A stretch of 64,000 nt of DNA from JAEYZM01 sp943372195 (GCA_943372195.1 CALRXS010000014.1:1-64000); one strand, 5' to 3'. Shown: positions 26,377 through 34,906, numbered from the stretch's first letter. Translations and numbers: made by a program. Notes: generated by a model from the sequence alone, not told the origin.

Positions 26377-27648
26377 ATGGATTTACAAGAAATTAAAAAC
26401 CGTTTTGGAATCATTGGTAACTCTTCGATTTTAAATAGAGCGATCGATATAGCAAGACAAGTTGCACCTACAGATATATCTGTTTTAATTACAGGTGAAA
26501 GTGGTAGTGGTAAAGAAGTGTTTTCGCAGATCATTCATCAAATGAGTGCCCGCAAACACGGGCCCTTTATTGCCGTTAATTGTGGCGCAATACCAGAAGG
26601 CACGATAGATTCAGAGTTATTCGGACATGAGAAGGGTTCCTTCACGGGTGCACATGAAGCACGAAAAGGATATTTCGAAGTTGTAAACGGCGGTACAATT
26701 TTTTTAGATGAGGTTGCTGAATTACCTATTGGTACGCAAGCTAGATTATTAAGAGTTTTAGAAACAGGTGAATACTTACGAGTGGGTTCATCTAAAGTTC
26801 AAAAAACAAATGTTAGAATAGTTGCGGCGACAAATGTCAATGTTTACGAAGCTGTACAAAAAGCAAAATTCAGAGAAGATCTTTACTATAGATTGAACAC
26901 GGTACCACTGAAAGTACCATCCTTAAGAGAAAGAAAAGAAGACATCTACTTAATATTTAGAAAATTCATTTCAGATTTTTCTGTTAAGTATAGAAGTCCG
27001 ATTGTTCAACTCAACGACGAAGCAAAAGCAATACTTGAAAATTATAAATGGCCTGGCAATGTTCGTCAATTGAAAAATGTTGCAGAACAAATTGCTGTTC
27101 TTGAGAATGAAAAAAATGTAATTGATGCGCATTCAATTTTAAAATATCTTCCATTCGAGCAGCCTATATCTGAATTGCCTGCACGATTAGGTAGTAGTTC
27201 TGAAAACGAATTTTCTGAACGCGATATTTTATACAAAGTTTTATTTGATATGAAAAAAGATCTGATGGACTTGAAAAAAGTAGTTGTTGATTTATTGCAG
27301 AACTCAGAAAATACTAATGAATATTTAGCCAGTAATACTGGTATAATAAATAAACTTTATAAGGATGTACATTCTGTTGAAGATGGTGCTAATACTTTGC
27401 ATTTGCCTTTAAACAATACAACACCTATATATCAGCAATCGAATTACAACAATCCGAATAATTACAAAATCGATAGTCCGATCGTTGAAGAAATCGAAGA
27501 AACACTTTCTCTCGAAGAAAAAGAAATCGATTTAATTAGAAAGGCATTGAAGAAACATAAAGGTAAAAGAAAGTATGCAGCACAAGAGTTAGGTATTTCA
27601 GAAAGAACTTTATACAGAAAAATAAAAGAATACGATTTGAATTTGTAA
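26377..27648 (+). CDS. Sigma54-dependent Fis-family transcription activator
   Basis: A 423-residue activator without a receiver or other sensor domain: the AAA+ domain begins within the first 20 residues. It shows Walker A GESGSGKEVF, the sigma54-contact loop GSFTGAHEARKG (GAFTGA variant with Ser), Walker B IFLDEVAELP and the arginine-finger region RLNTVPLKVPSLRERKEDI. A low-complexity linker with short coiled-coil character (about 285-360) leads to a Fis helix-turn-helix at the end (KRKYAAQELGISERTLYRKI). With no input domain, activity may be set by expression or a partner protein. It lies 15 bp after miaB and 21 bp before lptE. Confidence 0.93.
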   Translation: MDLQEIKNRFGIIGNSSILNRAIDIARQVAPTDISVLITGESGSGKEVFSQIIHQMSARKHGPFIAVNCGAIPEGTIDSELFGHEKGSFTGAHEARKGYFEVVNGGTIFLDEVAELPIGTQARLLRVLETGEYLRVGSSKVQKTNVRIVAATNVNVYEAVQKAKFREDLYYRLNTVPLKVPSLRERKEDIYLIFRKFISDFSVKYRSPIVQLNDEAKAILENYKWPGNVRQLKNVAEQIAVLENEKNVIDAHSILKYLPFEQPISELPARLGSSSENEFSERDILYKVLFDMKKDLMDLKKVVVDLLQNSENTNEYLASNTGIINKLYKDVHSVEDGANTLHLPLNNTTPIYQQSNYNNPNNYKIDSPIVEEIEETLSLEEKEIDLIRKALKKHKGKRKYAAQELGISERTLYRKIKEYDLNL

Positions 27649-27669
27649 TTTAATATATTTAGAAAAATA

Positions 27670-28176
27670 ATGACCAAAGCTTTATCGTATATCTTTTTAA
27701 TAGTACTGTTATTTTTTACAAGTGCATGTAAAATTTACACATTCAGTGGAGCATCAATTTCGCCTGACACTAAAACTGTGTTTGTTGGTTTCATTGAAAA
27801 CAATGCGCCATTGGTAGTACCTACATTAAGTCAATCATTAACTGAATCATTAAAAGATAGAATAGTTACACAAACCGGTTTAGCTTTAGTGAGAACAACT
27901 GCTGACATAGAGTTTGAAGGTACAATAGTAGACTACAATATAAAACCCATTGCAATACAAGGCAATGAGTTTGCTTCACAAAATAGATTAACCATCTCTG
28001 TAAAAATCAATTTCAATAACAACAAAGATGAAACGAAAAATTTTGAGCAAGTTTTTACTAGATATGCAGATTACCCTGGCTCAACCAATTTATCACAAAT
28101 TGAACAAGAGTTAATCAGAACGATAAATACACAAATAATTGATGATATTTTTAACAAGGCTTTTGTAAATTGGTAA
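27670..28176 (+). CDS. lptE: LPS assembly lipoprotein LptE
   Basis: A 168-residue lipoprotein: signal peptide with lipobox FTSAC, lipid on Cys20. The mature part has the LptE fold pattern, starting YTFSGASISPDTKTVFVGFI and followed by PLVVPTLSQSLTESLKDRIV and a beta-hairpin region with EFEGTIVDYNIKP. LptE plugs the LptD outer-membrane barrel and helps lipopolysaccharide reach the surface. It sits between the sigma54 regulator and an unknown gene that starts one base after its stop, so it is translated as part of this envelope operon. Confidence 0.88.
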   Translation: MTKALSYIFLIVLLFFTSACKIYTFSGASISPDTKTVFVGFIENNAPLVVPTLSQSLTESLKDRIVTQTGLALVRTTADIEFEGTIVDYNIKPIAIQGNEFASQNRLTISVKINFNNNKDETKNFEQVFTRYADYPGSTNLSQIEQELIRTINTQIIDDIFNKAFVNW

Positions 28177-28177
28177 C

Positions 28178-29146
28178 ATGAGAAAGGAAGAATTACATCA
28201 TTTAATTAAAAATCCGAGTCAACTTAATGAAACGCATTTAACACAATTAAATGCAATGATTGAGTTGTTTCCGTATTGTTCAACCTTTCATTTACTTAGA
28301 GCAAAAGCATTAAATAATATTGAGAGTTACCAATATGATAAAGCATTGAAGTGGGCAGCAATATATACGCCCGACAGAAAAGCTTTGTATAATTTGATTA
28401 ATAAAACTGGTAACGATTATATAAAACCAGATGAAGAAATCGAATTAGTTCTTCAAACAAATCAAGTCGATATAATTCAAGATCATGATGAAAATATCGA
28501 AGAGCAGTTAAACGAATTAAATGATTTTGTTTCAGATGTTAATGAAGATGTAGAGGAAGTAATTGAAGGTGTAGTTGCAGCAGATCAAGATAAAGAAATC
28601 GTTTACGAAGAGTCATCATCCGAAGAAAAACCTTTAAGTTTTACAGATTGGTTGAAGAGTAGAAATGTGAATTTTAATAATGTAGAATCATTCGGAGGAA
28701 CAAGTGTTTTAGGAGAGATTTCAAATTCTAAGAAACCAATAATACGTTTGGATACGAGTGAAGAGATTAAACCACTAATTCAAGATGAGTTAGGTGAGTT
28801 AATAGTTAGTAATGTGTTTAATGAAGGTTATTTGATAAAGGCTGACGAGAAAATTAAATCAGAAAATATTTTGGGCAATTCATTAGTTGAACAATTTATA
28901 AAGTCAGACCACCCGGTAGTGATTAAGGTAAACAAAGACGAAATACCAGTAAATACTGAAAACAAAGCTAAGAAAAGTGCTGATGATGCAGGGGTGCCAG
29001 TGAGTGAAACACTTGCACAAATATTTGTAAAACAAAAGCTATACAGCAAGGCAATAGCAGCTTATGAGAAATTAAGTTTGAAATTTCCCGAAAAAAAGAT
29101 TTACTTTGCATCCCTTATAGAAGAAATTAAGAAAGAAATAAATTAA
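28178..29146 (+). CDS. Conserved hypothetical protein of the lptE-secG operon
   Basis: A soluble, acidic 322-residue protein. The N-terminal 90 residues are helical (IKNPSQLNETHLTQLNAMIE, then FPYCSTFHLLRAKALNNIES) and look like a degenerate tetratricopeptide pair. The middle is a long Glu/Asp-rich stretch (about 90-150), and the C-terminus has a further helical pair with SETLAQIFVKQKLYSKAIAA and EKLSLKFPEKKIYFASLIEE, typical of TPR. This is a known Bacteroidota arrangement beside secG, without a named function; a protein-protein adaptor role is the most one can infer. It starts one base after lptE and ends 5 bp before secG. Confidence 0.75.
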   Translation: MRKEELHHLIKNPSQLNETHLTQLNAMIELFPYCSTFHLLRAKALNNIESYQYDKALKWAAIYTPDRKALYNLINKTGNDYIKPDEEIELVLQTNQVDIIQDHDENIEEQLNELNDFVSDVNEDVEEVIEGVVAADQDKEIVYEESSSEEKPLSFTDWLKSRNVNFNNVESFGGTSVLGEISNSKKPIIRLDTSEEIKPLIQDELGELIVSNVFNEGYLIKADEKIKSENILGNSLVEQFIKSDHPVVIKVNKDEIPVNTENKAKKSADDAGVPVSETLAQIFVKQKLYSKAIAAYEKLSLKFPEKKIYFASLIEEIKKEIN

Positions 29147-29151
29147 ATACG

Positions 29152-29505
29152 ATGACTAGTTTTTTAATCATTTTAGCGCTGATTATCAGTGTATTGTTAG
29201 TGTTTGTAGTGTTAATCCAGAATCCTAAAGGTGGCGGATTAGCTTCTAATTTTGCATCATCAAACCAAATTATGGGTGTAAAAAAGACTACTGATTTTTT
29301 AGAAAAGGCAACCTGGACATTAGCAATTGCATTGTTAGTAGTATGTTTAGCAGTAAACGTATTCAAGTCTGAGGCGCCAGTTAACGCAGTAGATCAAACA
29401 GAATTACAAGAAATTATTGATAATACATCAGCAGCTCCTGCAGCAGCACCTGCAACAAGTGCAAGTCCGGCAGCGGTACCAGCAACAGCTGACTCTACAA
29501 AGTAA
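29152..29505 (+). CDS. secG: Preprotein translocase subunit SecG
   Basis: A 117-residue inner-membrane subunit of the SecYEG channel. Two hydrophobic helices are present (about 3-23 and 57-76) with the conserved loop between them: LIQNPKGGGLASNFAS and KTTDFLEKATW. The C-terminal 30 residues are an Ala/Pro-rich tail (AAPAAAPATSASPAA), longer than in E. coli. SecG stimulates SecA-driven export. It closes the miaB-lptE operon; a hairpin terminator follows. Confidence 0.93.
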   Translation: MTSFLIILALIISVLLVFVVLIQNPKGGGLASNFASSNQIMGVKKTTDFLEKATWTLAIALLVVCLAVNVFKSEAPVNAVDQTELQEIIDNTSAAPAAAPATSASPAAVPATADSTK

Positions 29506-29527
29506 TTACATATTCAAAATATGTCTG

Positions 29528-29555
29528 AAGGGCCTTGCATAGCAAGGCCTTTTTT
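29528..29555 (+). terminator. secG terminator
   Basis: GGCCTTGC (29531-29538) pairs with GCAAGGCC (29542-29549), extended by A/T pairs and followed by T6. Confidence 0.8.
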
Positions 29556-29601
29556 GTTTCTGTCAGCATGTCACTCAGTTATTAAAAATTTAGATTAAAT
29601 C

Positions 29602-29643
29602 TGCCAAAATTTAACCTTAATTGGCAATTTTAGCCATTGGCAC
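29602..29643 (+). promoter_or_regulatory. groESL control region with TTGGCA repeats
   Basis: TGCCAA (29602-29607) and TTGGCA (29621-29626) form an inverted repeat; TGGC/GCCA (29622-29636) a second; and TTGGCAC recurs at 29637-29643, followed by AGCTTGTGA. The last part is similar to a sigma54 -24 box, but the -12 GC is absent. No CIRCE (HrcA) site is seen. The motif cluster directly upstream of groES suggests the heat-shock control region. Confidence 0.4.
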
Positions 29644-29707
29644 AGCTTGTGAGAGAGCAGGGTACGATAACAAACATAAATGTTAAACATAAAAAACAAT
29701 TAAAAAT

Positions 29708-29983
29708 ATGTCATTGAGTATTAAACCTATCGGAGATCGCGTGGTAGTTCAGCCAGCACCCGCAGAAGAAAAAACAGCATCTGGATTGTATATTCCTGAT
29801 ACTGCAAAAGAGAAACCTCAAAGAGGTAAAGTAGTAGCTGTAGGAACAGGTAAAAAAGATGAGCCTATGACAGTTAAAGTAGGTGACGAAGTATTGTATG
29901 GTAAATACGCAGGAACAGAGCTTTCACACGATGGTTCTGAATATTTAATTATGCGTGAGTCTGATATTTTCGCAGTATTATAA
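29708..29983 (+). CDS. groS: Co-chaperonin GroES
   Basis: A 91-residue cytoplasmic co-chaperonin, the usual length. It has the full Cpn10 pattern: SIKPIGDRVVVQPAPAEEKT, the mobile loop with TASGLYIPDTAKEKPQRGKV, and the C-terminal GSEYLIMRESDIFAVL. Seven copies form the lid on GroEL and close the folding chamber. It is followed by groEL at 35 bp, the standard bicistronic order, and preceded by a region with TTGGCA motifs that may provide heat-shock control. Confidence 0.97.
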   Translation: MSLSIKPIGDRVVVQPAPAEEKTASGLYIPDTAKEKPQRGKVVAVGTGKKDEPMTVKVGDEVLYGKYAGTELSHDGSEYLIMRESDIFAVL

Positions 29984-30018
29984 TTGTTAATTAAGGAAAA
30001 ATCTAAAGAATAATAAAA

Positions 30019-31659
30019 ATGGCAAAACAAGTAAAGTATAATATTGAAGCAAGAGACGCATTAAAGCGTGGTGTTGATGCATTAGCGAATGCAGTGAAAG
30101 TAACATTAGGACCTAAAGGTCGTAACGTTATCATCGACAAAAAATTTGGTGCTCCAATGATCACCAAAGACGGTGTTTCAGTAGCAAAAGAAGTTGATCT
30201 AAAAGACCCAATCGAAAACATGGGTGCGCAAATGGTGAAAGAAGTAGCATCTAAAACAGCTGATATTGCTGGTGATGGAACTACAACTGCAACTGTTTTA
30301 GCGCAAGCGATAATCACAGCGGGTATCAAAAACGTAGCAGCAGGTGCTAATCCGATGGATCTAAAAAGAGGTATCGACAAAGCAGTTACTGCTGTAGTTG
30401 AAAACTTAAGATCACAGTCAAACCCTGTTGGATCTGATAATAATAAAATTAAACAAGTAGCAAGTATCTCAGCAAACAACGACGAAGTAATAGGTTCGTT
30501 AATCGCAGATGCTATGGCGAAAGTTGGTAAAGATGGTGTTATCACTGTTGAAGAAGCAAAAGGTACAGAAACTGAAGTGAAGACTGTAGAAGGTATGCAA
30601 TTCGACAGAGGTTACTTATCACCATACTTTGTAACTAATGCTGATAAAATGGAAGTTGAATTAGATAACCCTTTCATCTTGATTTACGATAAGAAAATCA
30701 GTAGCATGAAAGAGTTGTTGCCAGTATTAGAAAAACAAGTTCAAACTGGTCGTCCATTATTAATCATCTCTGAAGATTTAGATGGTGAGGCTTTAGCAAC
30801 TTTAGTAGTAAATAAAATTCGTGGTTCATTAAAAGTAGCAGCAGTAAAAGCTCCTGGATTTGGAGATAGAAGAAAAGCAATGTTAGAAGACATCGCAATT
30901 TTAACTGGTGGTACAGTAATTTCTGAAGAAAGAGGTTACAAATTAGAGAACGCTGAATTATCATACTTAGGACAAGCAGAGCGTGTAATCATCGACAAAG
31001 ACAATACTACAATCATCAATGGTTCTGGTAAGTCAGAAGAAATTGCTGCTCGTGTAAGTCAAATCAAAACTCAAATTGATTCTACTACTTCTGATTACGA
31101 TAAAGAAAAATTACAAGAGCGTTTAGCAAAATTAGCAGGTGGTGTTGCAGTATTATACATCGGTGCAGCTACAGAAGTAGAGATGAAAGAAAAGAAAGAC
31201 CGTGTTGATGATGCTTTACATGCAACTCGTGCAGCTGTAGAAGAAGGTATCGTTGCAGGTGGTGGTGTTGCTTTCATTCGTGCAATTGCTTCATTAGAAG
31301 GAATGAAAGGTGTGAATGAAGATGAAACTACAGGTATTCAAATCATTAAACGTGCTATCGAAGAGCCATTACGTCAAATTTGCCAAAATGCAGGTATTGA
31401 AGGTTCAATCGTAGTTCAAAAAGTAAAAGAAGGAACAGCAGATTTCGGTTACAATGCAAGAACTGATGTATATGAAAATATGATTGGTGCAGGTGTAATT
31501 GACCCTACTAAAGTTTCTAGAGTTGCTCTAGAAAACGCAGCATCTATCGCAGCAATGTTGTTAACAACAGAGTGTGTATTAGCTGATGAACCAGAAGAAG
31601 CAGGTGCAGCAGGTGCTGGTATGCCTCCAATGGGTGGTGGTATGGGTGGTATGATGTAA
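30019..31659 (+). CDS. groL: Chaperonin GroEL
   Basis: A 546-residue Hsp60 that folds proteins with ATP in a double heptameric ring. Landmarks: VTLGPKGRNVIIDKKFGAP, the nucleotide-binding GDGTTTATVLAQ, the apical-domain FDRGYLSPYF, and the C-terminal Gly/Met tail GMPPMGGGMGGMM. Length and every landmark are normal. It is the second gene of the groES-groEL operon and has a strong bidirectional terminator 20 bp after the stop. Codon use is more G/C-rich at third positions than most neighbours, as expected of a highly expressed gene. Confidence 0.98.
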   Translation: MAKQVKYNIEARDALKRGVDALANAVKVTLGPKGRNVIIDKKFGAPMITKDGVSVAKEVDLKDPIENMGAQMVKEVASKTADIAGDGTTTATVLAQAIITAGIKNVAAGANPMDLKRGIDKAVTAVVENLRSQSNPVGSDNNKIKQVASISANNDEVIGSLIADAMAKVGKDGVITVEEAKGTETEVKTVEGMQFDRGYLSPYFVTNADKMEVELDNPFILIYDKKISSMKELLPVLEKQVQTGRPLLIISEDLDGEALATLVVNKIRGSLKVAAVKAPGFGDRRKAMLEDIAILTGGTVISEERGYKLENAELSYLGQAERVIIDKDNTTIINGSGKSEEIAARVSQIKTQIDSTTSDYDKEKLQERLAKLAGGVAVLYIGAATEVEMKEKKDRVDDALHATRAAVEEGIVAGGGVAFIRAIASLEGMKGVNEDETTGIQIIKRAIEEPLRQICQNAGIEGSIVVQKVKEGTADFGYNARTDVYENMIGAGVIDPTKVSRVALENAASIAAMLLTTECVLADEPEEAGAAGAGMPPMGGGMGGMM

Positions 31660-31677
31660 TCATCATACCTTATAAAA

Positions 31678-31716
31678 TAAAAAGCCCCGATGATTATTCA
31701 TCGGGGCTTTTTATTT
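31678..31716. terminator. groEL terminator
   Basis: AAAGCCCCGATGA (31681-31693) pairs perfectly with TCATCGGGGCTTT (31698-31710) around the loop TTAT. A- and T-runs on both sides serve groEL and the convergent lipoprotein gene. Confidence 0.92.
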
Positions 31717-31732
31717 TATAAGATTTTATTGA

Positions 31733-32299
31733 TTAAAGTGAAGCGTTAACTTTAACTGTAATAGTAGATTTTAAATACATTTTTGTAGTAACAGGATTGA
31801 TAATACTACCTGCCATTTGAATTCTGAATTGAGCTTGTGAAATGAAAGGCAATAAATTTAAACTCTCAGTTCTGTTAGGGAAAACAATAGGATTAGCAAA
31901 CTTGATCGAATCCATCTTAGCACTATCAATTGAATTAATAGATGTATAGTTTCCATTGATCTCAGCTATTCTAGCACTTAAAGTCTTGAAATTAGCAAAA
32001 TTTTGAGTTGAAAGTATAGTACCTAATGAATCTGTAAGTGCTAATGAAATACCAGTCAATTCGATTGATTCAATATTTTCACGCTTACCACCATTTTCTG
32101 TAATAACACTGTCTAAGTTGAATGATACTGTATCAGTGTTGTTGAATGATGTACCTGTGAAAGGATCTACTGTATATACTGAAGTAATTGTTTGTGGTAT
32201 ACCAACTTTGATACCTACTTCTTCATCGCAAGCTGCAAAAAATGTAGCACCTGCTAATAATGTTGACACAAATAGTGTTCTAAAAATGTTCTTTTTCAT
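31733..32299 (-). CDS. Predicted lipoprotein of unknown function
   Basis: A 188-residue exported protein with lipobox FFAAC (Cys24), so it is membrane-anchored. The mature part is beta-rich, with TVSFNLDSVITENGGKR, ESIELTGISLALTDSLGTIL and a final strand MYLKSTITVKVNASL, which resembles a beta-sandwich such as seen in DUF-type surface lipoproteins of Bacteroidota. I do not recognise the family. It stands alone between groEL (convergent) and the serine hydrolase gene. TACTTTTG on the minus strand lies 35 bp upstream of ATG 32299 and is its probable -7 element. Confidence 0.75.
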   Translation of the reverse strand: MKKNIFRTLFVSTLLAGATFFAACDEEVGIKVGIPQTITSVYTVDPFTGTSFNNTDTVSFNLDSVITENGGKRENIESIELTGISLALTDSLGTILSTQNFANFKTLSARIAEINGNYTSINSIDSAKMDSIKFANPIVFPNRTESLNLLPFISQAQFRIQMAGSIINPVTTKMYLKSTITVKVNASL

Positions 32300-32334
32300 A
32301 AAAAATGGTTTTCTAATTTGTTTAGTCGTTTGTA

Positions 32335-32342
32335 CAAAAGTA
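32335..32342 (-). promoter_or_regulatory. -7 element of the lipoprotein gene
   Basis: TACTTTTG on the minus strand matches TAnnTTTG, 35 nt upstream of ATG 32299. Confidence 0.45.
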
Positions 32343-32396
32343 TTAAAAATTAATCATTTGCACATAATATTTTAAATTTTGCTGTTGTAATTTATT

Positions 32397-33527
32397 CTAA
32401 TTGAACAGTTTGCGGCTCTCCTTTACGTAGGTTAAAAAGTCTAAAGGATGGTTATTATCCTTGTCTTTATCGCGTTTCTTGCCCAATCTAACTATAATCA
32501 TTTGATTTTTATGGTCTACGATAATGTATTGTCCTAAAATCCCTCTACAATAAAATATATCTTCATATACCCACCATTGGTATCCGTATTGGTCGGTTGA
32601 CTTACCTTCTTCTGGTAAACCGTGTGCCATCACCGACTTCTTTACCCAGTCTTCTGATACAATTTTCGTACCATTCCAATTGCCATTGTTCATATACAGC
32701 TTGCCAATACGTGCAAAATCACGTGCATTTGAATAAAAACAGCAATATGCTTTTTCATCACCATCAACTTTATCTAAACTCCAAAAAGCACTTTGTTCAG
32801 CACCAATTCTACTCCATAGCTTTTCTTGAGCATATTCTGCTACTGACTTACCTGTTGCAGCCTTAATTAAAAATGCCAATATCTGTGTGTCACCACTTCT
32901 ATAATAAAATTCTGTACCAGATTCTTTTTCTGCTTTTAAAGAATAAATTAATTTTCTTAAATCTGTACCATAATATGCATCTGTCGTCTGATTAAATGGT
33001 GTCGAATATGATTCTTTGAAGTTAAGTCCAGATGCCATTCTCAACACATCTACTATCTTAATTTTCGCCAAATCACCTTCATTGAATTCTGGTAAATATT
33101 TACCAACGGCATCATTCTCTGATGTAATCTTACCTTCATCAATTGCTATACCTATTAATACGCTCACAATACTTTTTGCAACCGAAAATGAATTACTCGA
33201 AGAACTCTCCGAATAATTATCCCAATACTCTTCATAGAGTATTGAATCATTTTTAATTACTAAATAGGCAACTGATTCATATTTCTCAAGCACATTTCTT
33301 AAGCTATCACTCAATTGTATTTTATTGAAATTACTTGAAACAGGCCAAGGTGTTTTAACACTATCGTTATGTATAGTTTTGTATGGGAATAAATCTAAAT
33401 CATCGATACCTGGTTGTTGATATATTAAAGCTTTGTAAATATAAGTAGTACCTGTTACCCATACTGCTACATTTGCCATTACAAGAATTAGCACAACGTA
33501 AAAAAGTATTCTCTTTAGTCTAGTCAT
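32397..33527 (-). CDS. Membrane-anchored serine hydrolase (beta-lactamase class C fold)
   Basis: A 376-residue enzyme of the penicillin-binding-protein/beta-lactamase class C family. An N-terminal helix at about 7-26 (ILFYVVLILVMANVAVWV) anchors it to the membrane. The nucleophile motif is S115-V-A-K118, and the second catalytic motif is Y-R-S (FYYRSGDTQ), matching Y-x-N/S. GYQWWVYED near the C-terminus is the conserved end pattern of these esterases. Such proteins hydrolyse esters or D-amino peptides; whether it attacks beta-lactams is unknown. Its start overlaps the end of lipB by 8 bp, so it is expressed in the lipB transcript. Confidence 0.88.
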   Translation of the reverse strand: MTRLKRILFYVVLILVMANVAVWVTGTTYIYKALIYQQPGIDDLDLFPYKTIHNDSVKTPWPVSSNFNKIQLSDSLRNVLEKYESVAYLVIKNDSILYEEYWDNYSESSSSNSFSVAKSIVSVLIGIAIDEGKITSENDAVGKYLPEFNEGDLAKIKIVDVLRMASGLNFKESYSTPFNQTTDAYYGTDLRKLIYSLKAEKESGTEFYYRSGDTQILAFLIKAATGKSVAEYAQEKLWSRIGAEQSAFWSLDKVDGDEKAYCCFYSNARDFARIGKLYMNNGNWNGTKIVSEDWVKKSVMAHGLPEEGKSTDQYGYQWWVYEDIFYCRGILGQYIIVDHKNQMIIVRLGKKRDKDKDNNHPLDFLTYVKESRKLFN

Positions 33528-34230
33528 GTTGAGTATTTATCAAATTCATATTAAACAAGATAGCAATTTCATTTTTTAAAATCGATTTTACTTCATCAAA
33601 ATTTAATTCATACCCTAACTCTGCTTGCATAGATGTTACTGCTTTATCATCTATACCACATGGTATGATATTATTAAAATAATTTAAATCTGAATTAACA
33701 TTAAATGCAAACCCGTGCATAGTAACCCATCTACTACAACGTACTCCCATCGCACATATCTTTCTAGCCTTATCAGGCTGATCACCATCTATCCATACTC
33801 CAGTTAATCCCTCTACTCTACCAGAGTTTATGTTATAATGTTTTAATGTATTTATAATCGCCTCTTCTAATAATCGTAAATACTTATGTATGTCTGTAAA
33901 AAAATTATCGAGATCAAGAATGGGGTAGCCTACAATTTGCCCCGGACCATGATAAGTAATATCGCCACCTCTATTTATTTTATAAAATGTTGCACGTGCT
34001 TTTTCTAATCCCTCTTCATCGAGCAATAAATTTTTTAAGTCACCGCTTTTGCCTAATGTATATACATGCGGATGTTCACAAAAAATTAAGAAACTCTGCG
34101 TTTTAATATTTGTGTTATTGGTCCGATTCTCTGATTTTATTTTTAGCGTATTAGCAAAATATGACTCTTGCTTATCCCACGCTTCTTTATAATCTATCAA
34201 ACCCCAGTCCTGAAATTGTACATCTACCAT
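33520..34230 (-). CDS. lipB: Octanoyltransferase LipB
   Basis: A 236-residue enzyme that moves octanoate from acyl carrier protein to lipoyl domains, the first step of lipoate synthesis. Signature segments are GGDITYHGPGQIVGYPILD, the lysine site in ARKICAMGVRCSRWVTMHGF, and the catalytic cysteine in IIPCGID. Compared with E. coli LipB it has a longer N-terminal stretch between the QDWGLIDY start and the substrate pocket (near residues 30-50). ATG 34230 is supported by TATCTTTG ending 4 nt upstream on the minus strand. It is divergent from yraN, with only 95 bp between them, and overlaps the serine hydrolase gene. Confidence 0.95.
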   Translation of the reverse strand: MVDVQFQDWGLIDYKEAWDKQESYFANTLKIKSENRTNNTNIKTQSFLIFCEHPHVYTLGKSGDLKNLLLDEEGLEKARATFYKINRGGDITYHGPGQIVGYPILDLDNFFTDIHKYLRLLEEAIINTLKHYNINSGRVEGLTGVWIDGDQPDKARKICAMGVRCSRWVTMHGFAFNVNSDLNYFNNIIPCGIDDKAVTSMQAELGYELNFDEVKSILKNEIAILFNMNLINTQHD

Positions 34231-34234
34231 TCTG

Positions 34235-34242
34235 CAAAGATA
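34235..34242 (-). promoter_or_regulatory. -7 element of lipB, leaderless layout
   Basis: TATCTTTG on the minus strand matches TAnnTTTG and ends 4 nt before ATG 34230. Confidence 0.5.
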
Positions 34243-34290
34243 ATGAATACCTATAAATGCAGGCTGATAAATAATCCTTATTAAATGCAG

Positions 34291-34321
34291 TTGATTTCTT
34301 CGGATGGTAGCGATAATTTTG
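34291..34321 (+). promoter_or_regulatory. yraN promoter, leaderless layout
   Basis: TTG (34291-34293), 20 bp, then TAATTTTG (34314-34321), ending 4 nt before ATG 34326. Both boxes and spacing fit the Bacteroidota consensus. Confidence 0.6.
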
Positions 34322-34325
34322 ATTC

Positions 34326-34685
34326 ATGGCAGAGCATAATGTGACAGGGCAAAAGGGAGAAGATCTCGCCAAAGAATTTTTAGCGAAAAATGGGTATCAA
34401 ATTTTGAAATGCAATTTCAGAACCAGCAATTCAGAAGTTGATATCATCGCTAAGAAAGATCAAATAATAATATTTGTAGAAGTAAAAGTAAGGGGTAATA
34501 TCTCTTATGGTCAACCAGAGATGTTTGTCAATAAAGAGAAGCGCCGAAACATGAAAAAAGTTGCTCGTGCTTTTATAGATATGGTGAAACACCAAGGAGA
34601 GTCAAGGTTCGATATTATTTCGATAGTAAACGGGCCATTCGGTTTCATCGAGATTACTCATTTTGAAGATGCGTTCTTTATATAA
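34326..34685 (+). CDS. yraN: YraN/UPF0102 family nuclease-fold protein
   Basis: A 119-residue protein of the UPF0102 family with a PD-(D/E)xK nuclease-type fold. Typical motifs are GQKGEDLAKEFLAKNGYQIL, SNSEVDIIAKKD and FVEVKVRGNISYGQP, the last two giving the D...E-x-K metal site. Family members are suspected DNA or Holliday-junction nucleases, but no firm function is established. A good promoter lies immediately upstream and a strong terminator downstream, so it is a single-gene unit. The gap after it holds the unusual long hairpins. Confidence 0.92.
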   Translation: MAEHNVTGQKGEDLAKEFLAKNGYQILKCNFRTSNSEVDIIAKKDQIIIFVEVKVRGNISYGQPEMFVNKEKRRNMKKVARAFIDMVKHQGESRFDIISIVNGPFGFIEITHFEDAFFI

Positions 34686-34706
34686 TTTATCATTTGATTG
34701 GAGTTG

Positions 34707-34738
34707 AGGCTGAGCAATTAATTGCTCGGCCTTTTTTG
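34707..34738 (+). terminator. yraN terminator
   Basis: AGGCTGAGCAATT pairs with AATTGCTCGGCCT (one G-U pair; 34707-34732), then T6. The T run is also the outer part of the long inverted repeat that begins at 34730. Confidence 0.85.
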
Positions 34739-34873
34739 TGGTGTGTGGGTTTTGAAATGAAACAGCAATAATCTGTAGCTGTTTAATTTGCTTACTGCGA
34801 CTGATTGTGATGTTTGCTTTCTAAATTACTCATCACACCGTTTCATTTCAAAACCCACACACCACAAAAAAGG
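34730..34873. repeat. Long inverted-repeat element 1 (34-bp perfect arms)
   Basis: The arms 34730-34763 and 34840-34873 are perfect reverse complements over 34 bp and enclose a 76-nt loop. Read on the minus strand, the loop has TAGAAAGCAA, 5 nt, ACAATCAGT, 24 nt, CAG. The same core with the same spacing occurs in element 2 in opposite orientation. No coding frame is present. Function unknown; a structured RNA, a mobile palindromic unit or an invertible segment are all open. Confidence 0.85.
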
Positions 34874-34906
34874 TTTGTTTTAATTAATTGATGATGATGA
34901 TGTTGA

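Noticed and set aside
29637..29655. Sigma54 promoter for groES
   Set aside because: TTGGCAC fits the -24 box but the GC expected 10 bp further is absent; kept only as an open motif.
29560..29707. CIRCE/HrcA operator
   Set aside because: TTAGCACTC and GAGTGCTAA are not present in the gap.
30003..30545. Open frame of 180 codons on the minus strand
   Set aside because: Lies fully antisense to the groES end and groEL, which are certain genes; low-complexity sequence and no family pattern.
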